DNA of 64,000 bases, taken from contig NZ_JACVZC010000006.1 in NCBI RefSeq assembly GCF_016658545.1, positions 1-64,000 on the forward strand, given 5' to 3'. The notes under the pieces are model-generated. The model saw nothing but the letters and a program-made list of their open reading frames with translations. It had not been told where the DNA came from and made no database searches. The stretch is from Pseudomonas sp. S37. GTDB lineage: Bacteria > Pseudomonadota > Gammaproteobacteria > Pseudomonadales > Pseudomonadaceae. The position numbers and the translations under genes were made by a program. This document shows, in pieces, positions 32,701-39,253 of the stretch (within the stretch, counting starts at the first letter, position 1; every line of letters begins with the position of its first letter).

Positions 32701-33067
32701 GGAACCACGGGTGCTGGTCGCTGGTGTGGTTGATGACCAGCTCGGTGATGACCCGCAGGCCGCGCTTGTGCGCCTCGGCGATGAAGCGGCGGGCATCGGC
32801 CATGCTGCCGTAGTCGGGGTGCACGGCCTTGTATTCGGCGATGTCGTAGCCATCGTCGCGGCGTGGCGAAGGGTAGAACGGCAGCAGCCACAAGGTATTG
32901 ACGCCCAGCTCGGCAATGTAGTCGAGCTTGCTGATCAGGCCGGCGAAATCACCGATGCCGTCGTTGTTCGAATCGAAGAACGACTTGATGTGCAGCTGGT
33001 AGATGACGGCGTCCTTGTACCACAGCGGGTCGTCGATGAAGGCTGCCGGGCGGGAACGCTTGGCCAT
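29750..33067 (-). CDS. treS: Trehalose synthase / maltokinase fusion
   Basis: A 1105-residue bifunctional protein. Residues about 10-560 are TreS (GH13), which interconverts maltose and trehalose: QLHIKSFFDSNNDGIGDF, LGVDGLRLDAIPYLIERDG (nucleophile), LLAEANQWPEDTRPYF and FLRNHDELTLEM. From about 590 on is maltokinase (Mak/Pep2), an aminoglycoside-phosphotransferase-like fold: KRRWFAGKEGPID near its start, then RVHGDLHLGQVLV with the catalytic Asp and LIDFEGEPSRPLQERR. The product, maltose-1-phosphate, is the GlgE donor. The start follows AAAGGAG. It abuts glgB downstream. Confidence 0.95.
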   Translation of the reverse strand: MAKRSRPAAFIDDPLWYKDAVIYQLHIKSFFDSNNDGIGDFAGLISKLDYIAELGVNTLWLLPFYPSPRRDDGYDIAEYKAVHPDYGSMADARRFIAEAHKRGLRVITELVINHTSDQHPWFQRARHAKRGSKARDFYVWSDDDQKYDGTRIIFLDTEKSNWTWDPVAGQYFWHRFYSHQPDLNFDNPQVLKAVIGVMRFWLDLGVDGLRLDAIPYLIERDGTNNENLAETHDVLKAIRAEIDANYPDRMLLAEANQWPEDTRPYFGEGDGDECHMAFHFPLMPRMYMALAMEDRFPITDILRQTPEIPANCQWAIFLRNHDELTLEMVTDRERDYLWNYYAEDRRARINLGIRRRLAPLLQRDRRRIELLTSLLLSMPGTPTLYYGDELGMGDNIYLGDRDGVRTPMQWSPDRNGGFSRADPQRLVLPPVMDPLYGYQTVNVEAQSHDPHSLLNWTRRMLAVRKQQKAFGRGTLRTLTPSNRRILAYIREYTDADGNTEVILCVANVSRAAQAAELELSQFADKVPVEMLGGSAFPPIGQLPFLLTLPPYAFYWFLLASRDRMPSWHIQATEGLPELTTLVLRKRMEELLEAPASETLQGTILPQYLPKRRWFAGKEGPIDAVRLCYGVRFGTATTPVLMGEIEVLSDGAASRYQLPFGLLPEEQINTALPQQLALSRVRRAHQVGLITDAFVLEPFIRAVLRACQDGLRLPCGNGEGELHFESTQALASLALNEESEVRYLSAEQSNSSVVIGDRVVLKLIRRVNPGIHPELEMSAYLTAAGFANISPLLAWVSRVDEQAAPHLLMIAQGYLSNQGDAWAWTQNTLERAIRDQMEPSSLEGDAHTDALAELTGFAALLGQRLGEMHLLLAAPTDDQAFQPRPSDAQDSQRWSAQISAELTHALDLLAQHRDSLDRNSQALVDDLQQQRDGLAQHISQLTEQAQGGLLMRVHGDLHLGQVLVVQGDAYLIDFEGEPSRPLQERRAKHSPYKDVSGVLRSFDYAAAMILRSASAVDLSDPARQARQRVARQYLHQSRHAFVEAYGLATAAMPHAWQQAEGERAALELFCLEKAAYEITYEAENRPSWLAVPLHGLHGLISTWGES

Positions 33068-33149
33068 GGGTGACTCCTTTCATTTCCGGGTTTGCCTAGG
33101 CCACTTGCAAATGCAGCTGGCTTGCCCAAATTGCCGAAACTGGCGCATT

Positions 33150-33240
33150 CCCTGTGGGAGCGGGTTCACCCGCGAACACCGGCAAAGCCGGTGCCATAGA
33201 CCGCAGTGTCTGTTTCGCGGGTAAACCCGCTCCCACAGGG
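33150..33240. repeat. REP pair (inverted)
   Basis: Inverted GGGAGCGGGTTCACCCGCG and CGCGGGTAAACCCGCTCCC modules between glgE and treS/mak. This is the only sizeable gap inside the minus-strand operon. Confidence 0.85.
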
Positions 33241-33256
33241 AATGATGTACGCCGTA

Positions 33257-35275
33257 CTAACGGGCCTTTTCGATACGCCAGATACCGAACGGCTGGTGCC
33301 AGGGCTCGATGCGCATGAACTGGGTCTTGCCGTACCACGACCAGCGGTGGCCGTTCATCAGGTCCTCGCCGTAGGTTTCGGCGTTGTCGTCCAGCCCCAG
33401 CTCCCACAGCGGCAACTCGAAATGCGCCTCTTGGGCGTTGTGCGGGTCGAGGCTGATTGCAACCAGAATGTAGTTGTCGCGCTCGGGCGTGCGCTTGGCG
33501 AAATACAGGATGTTGTCGTTCCAGCAATTGAAAAACGCCACGCCCAGATGCGTTTGCAAGGCGTGGTTCTGCCGGCGGATGCGGTTGAGCTGGGCGATCT
33601 CGGCAATGATGTTGCCGGGCTGGCTGAAGTCGCGCGGGCGCAGCTGGTATTTCTCCGAGTCCAGGTATTCTTCCTTGCCCGGCAATGCCGCGCTTTCGCA
33701 CAGTTCGAAGCCCGAATACATGCCCCACAAGCCCGAACCCATGGTCGCCAACGCAGCGCGAATCAGGAAACCCGCGCGCCCGGAGGTGTGCAGGAAAAAC
33801 GGGTTTATATCGGGCGTGTTGACAAAGAAGTTGGGGCGGTAGCACTGGCTCCAGGGCGGCTGGTTGAGCTGTTCGAAGTACTCCCGCAGCTCCTGCTTGT
33901 GGTTGCGCCAGGTGAAGTAGGTATAGCTTTGCGCGTAGCCGACCTTGCCCAGGCGCGCCATCATCGCAGGCTTGGTGAACGCCTCGGCGAGAAAGATGAC
34001 GTCAGGGTGCTGGCTGCGCACATTGGCGATCAGCCATTGCCAGAACGGCAGCGGCTTGGTGTGCGGGTTGTCGACGCGGAAGGTTTTCACGCCCTCCTCC
34101 ACCCAGCCGACCACCACGTCGCGCAGGGCCAGCCACAGGCTGGGCACGGCATCGGGGGCGTAGAAGTCGACGTTGACGATGTCCTGGTATTTTTTTGGCG
34201 GGTTCTCGGCGTAACGGATGGTGCCGTCGGGGCGCCAGCTGAACCAGCCTGGGTGCTCCTTGAGCCAAGGGTGGTCCTGAGAGCACTGGATGGCAAAGTC
34301 GAGGGCGATTTCCAGGCCGTGCCCGGCAGCCGCAGCCACCAGTCGGCGGAAATCGTCGCGGCTGCCCAGCTGCGGGTGAATCGCCTCGTGGCCACCCTCG
34401 GCGCTGCCGATGGCATAAGGGCTGCCCGGGTCTCCGGGCTCGGCAGTCAGTGCATTGTTGCGACCCTTGCGGTGCTGCATGCCGATGGGGTGGATGGGCG
34501 GGAAATACAGCACATCGAAGCCCATGTCACGGATCATCGGCAGCCGTGCGTGCACGTCGTTGAAGGTGCCGTGGCGCTGGGGGTCGTCGGTGATCGAGCG
34601 CGGGAACAATTCGTACCAGCTGGCGAACTGCGCCGCCGGGCGGTCGACATCGACCGGAAATTCCCGGCTGCGGGCCAGGTAGCTGCGGTGTTCGGCTTCG
34701 CCCATCAGGCGGGCGGTGACGGGGTCGAGGAACAGCGCCACCTGGTCATCGGTACTGAGCGCAGGCAGGCGCTGCAGCACAGCCTCAAGTTCCTCGCGCA
34801 GGGCGCCGCTGCACAAGGCAATGCCCTGGCCCAGCATCAAGCGGCCCTCTTCCAGTTCCAGCCGCACCTCGACACCGGCGTGGTACTTCTTCTCCAGGTC
34901 GTGGCAGTAGGTGGCGAACGGGTCGATCCAGGCCTCGATGCTGAACAGGTGCGGGCCCAACTCGGTGGGAGTGAACTCGGCCAGCCACAGGTCATTGCCC
35001 GGCGACTGCATCGGCACGCAATGCCAGCGCCGGCTGTGCGCCTGGCGCCAGTTGAGCACCACTGCAAGGCGGTCGTGGCCATCGCTGTAGACCTTGCTGC
35101 TGACGGCCACCGGCTGGCCACTAACGGCCTTGGCGGCAAAGGTGCCGGCGTCGAGCACGGGTTGGGTGTCTTCGATCACGATGCGCGGCGCCAACAGCGC
35201 CTGGGACAGGCTGATGGCCTGGTCCGGGTGATCGTTCGCCATGGGCACGCTTTCAAAGGGCTCGTTTCGTGACAT
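33257..35275 (-). CDS. glgE: Alpha-1,4-glucan:maltose-1-phosphate maltosyltransferase
   Basis: A 672-residue GH13_3 enzyme that extends alpha-glucan with maltosyl units from maltose-1-phosphate. The N-terminal domain has GHDRLAVVLNWRQAHSRRW; the barrel carries DVLYFPPIHPIGMQHRKGRN, KTFRVDNPHTKPLPFWQWL (nucleophile Asp) and VIFLAEAFTKPAMM (acid/base Glu), as in Streptomyces/Mycobacterium GlgE. The start MSRNEPF at 35275 follows GAGGGAGC; a Met at 35242 is an alternative. An AlgU-type promoter lies about 30 bp upstream. It heads glgE-treS/mak-glgB. Confidence 0.95.
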   Translation of the reverse strand: MSRNEPFESVPMANDHPDQAISLSQALLAPRIVIEDTQPVLDAGTFAAKAVSGQPVAVSSKVYSDGHDRLAVVLNWRQAHSRRWHCVPMQSPGNDLWLAEFTPTELGPHLFSIEAWIDPFATYCHDLEKKYHAGVEVRLELEEGRLMLGQGIALCSGALREELEAVLQRLPALSTDDQVALFLDPVTARLMGEAEHRSYLARSREFPVDVDRPAAQFASWYELFPRSITDDPQRHGTFNDVHARLPMIRDMGFDVLYFPPIHPIGMQHRKGRNNALTAEPGDPGSPYAIGSAEGGHEAIHPQLGSRDDFRRLVAAAAGHGLEIALDFAIQCSQDHPWLKEHPGWFSWRPDGTIRYAENPPKKYQDIVNVDFYAPDAVPSLWLALRDVVVGWVEEGVKTFRVDNPHTKPLPFWQWLIANVRSQHPDVIFLAEAFTKPAMMARLGKVGYAQSYTYFTWRNHKQELREYFEQLNQPPWSQCYRPNFFVNTPDINPFFLHTSGRAGFLIRAALATMGSGLWGMYSGFELCESAALPGKEEYLDSEKYQLRPRDFSQPGNIIAEIAQLNRIRRQNHALQTHLGVAFFNCWNDNILYFAKRTPERDNYILVAISLDPHNAQEAHFELPLWELGLDDNAETYGEDLMNGHRWSWYGKTQFMRIEPWHQPFGIWRIEKAR

Positions 35276-35310
35276 CGACCTTGCTCCCTCAGGCTGGTGG
35301 CGGTAAGGGT

Positions 35311-35337
35311 TCAGAGCCGGGTACAGGCGTGGGGTTC
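35311..35337 (-). promoter_or_regulatory. AlgU/sigma-E-type promoter for glgE
   Basis: Read on the minus strand, GAACCC (35337-35332) is followed after exactly 16 bases by TCTGA (35315-35311). The known Pseudomonas AlgU consensus is GAACTT-N16/17-TCTGA. The start of transcription would fall near 35303, giving a short leader that contains the glgE ribosome site. The role is inferred from the match and the position. Confidence 0.5.
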
Positions 35338-35415
35338 AAAAAAATTGAGCGAATGGCAGCTGCGCAAAGTCGAAGCCTGCAGCACCTCTTCATTCACCCA
35401 CGCGAGGTCAGGCCC

Positions 35416-35577
35416 ATGAACATTCCCATTCCACCGGAAACCCCCGATCCGAACATCGACGACCCAAGCTTGCCGCCGCCCGTGCCCGAGGAAGACCCGG
35501 ACGAGCTGCCGATCAAGCCGACCGTACCGCCGACGGTAGGCGACCCGCCGAGCCAGGAGCCACCGGTGAAGGCTTAA
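35416..35577 (+). CDS. Small acidic proline-rich protein
   Basis: A 53-residue ORF, MNIPIPPETPDPNIDDPSLP and onward, with about 18 prolines and many Asp/Glu residues. No hydrophobic segment or Cys is present, so it is probably disordered and cytoplasmic. The start is preceded by GAGGTCAGG. It is divergent from glgE. I know of no assigned function. Confidence 0.6.
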   Translation: MNIPIPPETPDPNIDDPSLPPPVPEEDPDELPIKPTVPPTVGDPPSQEPPVKA

Positions 35578-35591
35578 GGGTAGACCACGGC

Positions 35592-35612
35592 ACCTGATAT
35601 TTTTGCCAGTAG
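35592..35612 (+). repeat. Direct repeat, left copy (21 bp)
   Basis: A 21-bp block beginning ACCTGATATTTTTGCCAG and ending TAG, identical to 36803-36823. The preceding bases are also similar (CCACGG here, CCTCGG there). The two copies flank the Rhs gene. Confidence 0.8.
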
Positions 35613-35643
35613 TTTCCTGCCCCCCAAGGGCATACCGTTGCAG

Positions 35644-35664
35644 GGCAGCGCTGAGGGCGCTGCC
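35644..35664. other. Stem-loop upstream of the Rhs gene
   Basis: GGCAGCG and CGCTGCC form perfect 7-bp arms around a 7-base loop, about 40 bases before the Rhs start. There is no T-run on either side, so a terminator is unlikely. Its role is unknown. Confidence 0.4.
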
Positions 35665-35702
35665 TGGGCCACACATACGCCGTTTCTGACTTGGGGGATA
35701 CT

Positions 35703-36671
35703 GTGAAACACTATTTTTATAAAGGGTCATCCTGCGTAACGATGGCAAGCCCTATGGGTACTGTCAGCCTGATGCGGCTCCAGCAACGCAGCATGGCCGT
35801 GAAGTACAGTACTCCAGAAGGCACCAGCATAAAGTTCAGCGCCGTTGATCACCAACACTCAGCTGTAAGCTATTCGACTCTTTCACGCACCCAGCAGATG
35901 GCTTATACCCCTTACGGATATCTATTGAATGAAAATTCGCTGCCCGTCGCTTTCAAAGGAGAGCGATGTGAAGAAATAACAGCGAGTTATTTGCTCGGCA
36001 ATGGGTATCGGGTTTACAGCCCCATCATCATGAGATTCAATACCCCTGATCGGTTCAGCCCTTTCGGTTACGGCGGCATCAATGCCTACGCGTTTGTATC
36101 GGGAGACCCAGTAAATTTAGCAGATCCAACTGGGCGAGGCATCGGAGAGTTTCTTCCGCATAAACTCAATGCAACATCCACATTTAGAACTTTCGGAAAA
36201 AAGACAAAAGGAAGTCCTTTCAAGAGCGTTATTGTATTCTCCGGCCAAAGTGAGGGCAGCTCGCAGAACGACATGACATGGATGTGGGGGCACGGTGACG
36301 GCAACAAGCTTGGGGGCTACACACCCGAGAAGCTTGCAGAGGCTCTTTATCAACGTGGCGTTGAGCTGCTAGATGGCCCTGTTCTGCTCGCAAATTGTTA
36401 TGGCGGCGCGAGCACCGCAACCAATGGCCCCGATTTTCCGAACATTTCATTCGCCCAGCGGTTTTCCAATATCATCGACAAACCCGTGATTGCATTTACC
36501 GACCGGTTAAACTTAAAAAAAGGAGCGCATGAGACAAAACCTATCATTCATATGATGCTCACACCCGAGAGATATCTGGATGCTGGGCCTGTCACATACT
36601 ACCCAGATACGGGCACCAGCCCATACGACACACAAGCGCCAGGTGCTGATTCCCGCAGAATAAGAAGCTAG
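35703..36671 (+). CDS. Short orphan Rhs protein with C-terminal toxin-like domain
   Basis: A 322-residue protein. Residues about 67-145 match the Rhs repeat-associated core (AYTPYGYLL, LLGNGYRVYSPIIMRFNTPD, SPFGYGGINAYAF, DPVNLADPTG), which normally precedes a variable toxin. The remaining 175 residues contain MWGHGDGNKLGGYTPEKLAE (His197) and, 35 residues later, PVLLANCYGG (Cys232). This spacing and context resemble the His/Cys dyad of clan CD (caspase-like) peptidases; the assignment is inference. There is no signal peptide and no upstream Rhs repeats, so it is an orphan tip. GTG at 35703 follows GGGGGA; TTG at 35691 is possible. The DNA is visibly AT-richer than its neighbours. Confidence 0.75.
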   Translation: MKHYFYKGSSCVTMASPMGTVSLMRLQQRSMAVKYSTPEGTSIKFSAVDHQHSAVSYSTLSRTQQMAYTPYGYLLNENSLPVAFKGERCEEITASYLLGNGYRVYSPIIMRFNTPDRFSPFGYGGINAYAFVSGDPVNLADPTGRGIGEFLPHKLNATSTFRTFGKKTKGSPFKSVIVFSGQSEGSSQNDMTWMWGHGDGNKLGGYTPEKLAEALYQRGVELLDGPVLLANCYGGASTATNGPDFPNISFAQRFSNIIDKPVIAFTDRLNLKKGAHETKPIIHMMLTPERYLDAGPVTYYPDTGTSPYDTQAPGADSRRIRS

Positions 36672-36688
36672 CGACGGAATGGCAGCAC

Positions 36689-36713
36689 CCACATTTCACC
36701 GCCCGTGAAGTGG
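36689..36713 (+). terminator. Possible terminator after the Rhs gene
   Basis: CCAC/GTGG and TTCAC/GTGAA pair around CGCCC with a two-base bulge; a CTTTTT run follows about 12 bases later. It lies 18 bases after the Rhs stop. The T-run is distant, so the call is weak. Confidence 0.3.
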
Positions 36714-36752
36714 CCAGTTAAACTTTTTGAACAAGGAAGTTCCCAAGGTACG

Positions 36753-36798
36753 GATATAGCCGCAATCTCCGCCACGCAGATCTCGCGCATGCGGACCT
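36753..36798 (-). pseudogene. Displaced copy of the acyl-CoA ligase 3' end
   Basis: Forty of 46 bases match 37259-37304, the 3' end of the acyl-CoA ligase gene. On the minus strand it reads VRMREICVAEIAAIS, compared with FRMREISVAEISAVS in the intact gene. Sequence on either side is unrelated to the ligase. It looks like a footprint of an insertion or rearrangement at the ligase end. Confidence 0.75.
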
Positions 36799-36802
36799 CG
36801 GG

Positions 36803-36823
36803 ACCTGATATTTTTGCCAGTAG
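36803..36823 (+). repeat. Direct repeat, right copy (21 bp)
   Basis: Identical to 35592-35612 over 21 bp (ACCTGATATTTTTGCCAG, then TAG). It lies five bases from the displaced ligase fragment. Confidence 0.8.
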
Positions 36824-36879
36824 CGCGGGGCCCACGTTGTTTCGATGATGAGCCTCCCAACCAATGCAGGAGACGCGCC

Positions 36880-37131
36880 ATGGAACAAGACGTGATGTCG
36901 GACGATGAACGCGACGCGTATGAGGGGTACGTTTTGCAGAGCCTTCAAGATGCCCTGTTCAGAAAGCTGGGCATCGACGCATACACGCGGCTTGACGAAC
37001 TGGATGAAGACATTCTCGAAGAGGCGACTGAGGATTTGCGTGATGACTTTGATGTCAGTTTCAGGCAAAACTCAAACATGACAATCAGCGAGTTGGCTGA
37101 AGCGTTATGGACGGCTGTGAAATCTCGGTGA
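36880..37131 (+). CDS. Small acidic protein, candidate immunity factor
   Basis: An 83-residue protein starting MEQDVMSDDERDAYEGYVLQ behind GGAGA. It is rich in Asp/Glu (LDELDEDILEEATEDLRDDF) and predicted mostly helical, with no membrane segment. It is the first plus-strand gene after the Rhs protein, 208 bp away, which is where an immunity gene is expected; small acidic immunity proteins are common. The gap holds the direct repeat and the ligase remnant, so the link may instead be to an older, lost cassette. Confidence 0.6.
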   Translation: MEQDVMSDDERDAYEGYVLQSLQDALFRKLGIDAYTRLDELDEDILEEATEDLRDDFDVSFRQNSNMTISELAEALWTAVKSR

Positions 37132-37137
37132 TTTTGC

Positions 37138-37232
37138 TGGCCTCTTCGCGGGTAAACCCGCTCCTACGGGGGACCGCGCAGGGCTTGAATGCAGCGCGAT
37201 CCCTGTAGGAGCGGGTTTACCCGCGAAAGGGC
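37138..37232. repeat. REP pair (inverted)
   Basis: Inverted CGCGGGTAAACCCGCTCCTAC modules between the acidic ORF and the acyl-CoA ligase end. Confidence 0.85.
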
Positions 37233-37248
37233 CGGATGCCTCAGCCCA

Positions 37249-38931
37249 TCAACCTGCAGATACAGCCGAAATCTCCGCCACACTGATCTCGCGCATGCGA
37301 AACTTCTGCACCTTGCCGGTTACCGTCATCGGGTACTCGTCAACAAAGCGGATATGCCGTGGCACCTTGAAGTGGGCAATGCGTGCCTTGCACCAGCCCT
37401 GCAGTTCTTCGACCGTGGCAGCGTGCCCCGGGTGCAGCTTGATCCAGGCGACGATCTCCTCTCCATAACGGCTGCAAGGAATACCGATCACCTGCGCATC
37501 GGCCACTGCCGGGTGGGTGTAGAAGAATTCTTCCAGTTCACGCGGGTAAATGTTCTCGCCGCCGCGAATGATCATGTCTTTGTTGCGCCCGACAATGCGC
37601 ACGTGGCCGTGCTCGTCCATCACCGCCAGGTCGCCCGAATGCATCCAGCCGGCCGGGTCGATGGCATCCGCCGTTGCCTGGGGGTTGTCCCAGTAGCCGA
37701 GCATCACGCTGTAGCCACGGGTGCACAACTCACCAATCTCGCCACGGGCGACGATGCAGCCGTCGGCGTCCACCAGCTTGTTCTCCAGCTGCGGCTGGGT
37801 ACGGCCGACGGTGGTCACGCGCAGCTCCAGGTCGTCGTCCGGGCCGGTTTGCAGCGATACCGGGCTGGTTTCGGTCATGCCGTAGGCAATTTGCACTTCA
37901 GCCATGTGCATCTGGTCGATGACCCGGCGCATCACCTCGATCGGGCAGGTGGCGCCGGCCATGATGCCGCTGCGCAGGGTCGACAGGTCCATGTTTGCCC
38001 GCGACGGGTGGTCGAGCATGGCGATGAACATGGTCGGCACGCCGTAAAGGATGCTGGCGCGCTCTTCGGCCACAGCCCGCAGGGTGAGCTCGGCGTCGAA
38101 GGCGTCGTTGGGGTAGACCATGGTGCTGCCGTGGGTGATGCAGCCGAGGTTGGCCATGACCATGCCGAAGCAGTGGTACAACGGCACCGGGATCACCATG
38201 CGGTCGCGCTCAGTAAGGCCCAGGCTTTCGCCGACCATGAAGCCGTTGTTGAGGATGTTGTAGTGGCTGAGCGTGGCGCCTTTGGGCGCGCCGGTAGTGC
38301 CGGAGGTGTACTGGATGTTTACCGGCTGGTCGAACTGCAAACTGCCCTGACGGGCGACGTAGGCTTCGATCGTAGTCTGCCCTGCCCGCCCGGCCAGCGC
38401 TTGCCAGGGCAGGAAGCCGGCGGGCGGGTTGGAAGACAGGCTGATTACGCCGCGAAGGTCCGGCAGGCTTTGACTGGCCAGTTCACCCGCAGTGGCACCG
38501 GCCAACTCCGGTACCAGCTCCTGAACCATGGCGTGGTAATCGGACGTCTTGAACGCATCTGCACACACCAGCCAGCGGCAACCGGACTGGCGCAGTACGT
38601 ACTCCAGTTCGCCCACGCGGTAGGCCGGGTTGATGTTGACCAGGATCGCGCCGACCTTGGCGCTGGCCAACTGCAGGATGCACCACTGGGCGCAGTTGGG
38701 TGACCAGATGCCGACCCGGTCGCCAGTATTCACACCCAGCGCCATCAGCGCACGGGCATGCACTTCAACCTGTTCGGCCAGTTGCCGCCAGCTGTAGCGC
38801 AGGCCCTGGTGGCGCGATACCAGGGCCTCGCCATCGGCGCAGCGGGCCACGGTGGCGTCGAAGGCCTGGCCGATGGTCTGGGTCAACAGGGGTTGGTCCT
38901 GACGACCGCGGGTATAGCTCGGTTGACTCAT
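37249..38931 (-). CDS. Acyl-CoA ligase (AMP-forming)
   Basis: A 560-residue ANL-family enzyme that activates a carboxylic acid to its CoA thioester through an acyl-adenylate. Motifs are YTSGTTGAPKGATLSHYN (P-loop), YGMTETSPVS, HSGDLAVMDEHGHVRIVGRN, RGGENIYPREL and the C-terminal TVTGKVQKFRMRE with the catalytic Lys. The start MSQPSYTRGR at 38931 was chosen over the upstream Met at 39018, which lies beyond the predicted promoter. It is divergent from liuA and shares its regulatory region, so a branched short-chain acid such as isovalerate is a likely substrate (inference). Confidence 0.9.
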   Translation of the reverse strand: MSQPSYTRGRQDQPLLTQTIGQAFDATVARCADGEALVSRHQGLRYSWRQLAEQVEVHARALMALGVNTGDRVGIWSPNCAQWCILQLASAKVGAILVNINPAYRVGELEYVLRQSGCRWLVCADAFKTSDYHAMVQELVPELAGATAGELASQSLPDLRGVISLSSNPPAGFLPWQALAGRAGQTTIEAYVARQGSLQFDQPVNIQYTSGTTGAPKGATLSHYNILNNGFMVGESLGLTERDRMVIPVPLYHCFGMVMANLGCITHGSTMVYPNDAFDAELTLRAVAEERASILYGVPTMFIAMLDHPSRANMDLSTLRSGIMAGATCPIEVMRRVIDQMHMAEVQIAYGMTETSPVSLQTGPDDDLELRVTTVGRTQPQLENKLVDADGCIVARGEIGELCTRGYSVMLGYWDNPQATADAIDPAGWMHSGDLAVMDEHGHVRIVGRNKDMIIRGGENIYPRELEEFFYTHPAVADAQVIGIPCSRYGEEIVAWIKLHPGHAATVEELQGWCKARIAHFKVPRHIRFVDEYPMTVTGKVQKFRMREISVAEISAVSAG

Positions 38932-38994
38932 GGGTGTCCCTTCTTGTGGTTGTTCTGGGCACGACTGAAGCAAGCGGGGATACTCTGGCGCAGA

Positions 38995-39060
38995 TTTACG
39001 TTTACGTAAAGGTGACAAGTCGATTGACAGTGATCGGCGGCAGGCTTACGTTAACGTAAA
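38995..39060. promoter_or_regulatory. Two LiuR-type operator palindromes
   Basis: TTTACGTTTACGTAAA (38995-39010; 7-bp arms) and CTTACGTTAACGTAAA (39045-39060; the inner TTACGTTAACGTAA is a perfect palindrome) lie 50 bp apart centre to centre, about five helical turns. Both are in the divergent gap between the ligase gene and liuA. They resemble the motif I recall for LiuR, the MerR-type regulator of leucine/isovalerate catabolism. No liuR gene is in the window. Confidence 0.65.
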
Positions 39061-39099
39061 GGTGATGAACGATACCGGGATCTCCGGCACGATTCCGAC

Positions 39100-39190
39100 G
39101 CTGTGGGAGCGGGTTCACCCGCGAATGCGATCAGTCAGGCAATGACGGTGACCCTGTTGACGCATTCGCGGGTGAACCCGCTCCCACAGG
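39100..39190. repeat. REP pair (inverted)
   Basis: Inverted GGGAGCGGGTTCACCCGCG modules between the palindromic boxes and liuA, so they would be inside the liuA leader or just before it. Confidence 0.8.
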
Positions 39191-39253
39191 GCCGGCGAAC
39201 AGCCCCTGAGCTACGGTGTTACCCATATTTCAAGAACAACAAGGTGCCCCAGC

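Noticed and set aside
29750..33067. Frameshift or artificial joining of treS and the maltokinase gene
   Set aside because: The frame is continuous and TreS-maltokinase fusions are known in bacteria with the GlgE route.
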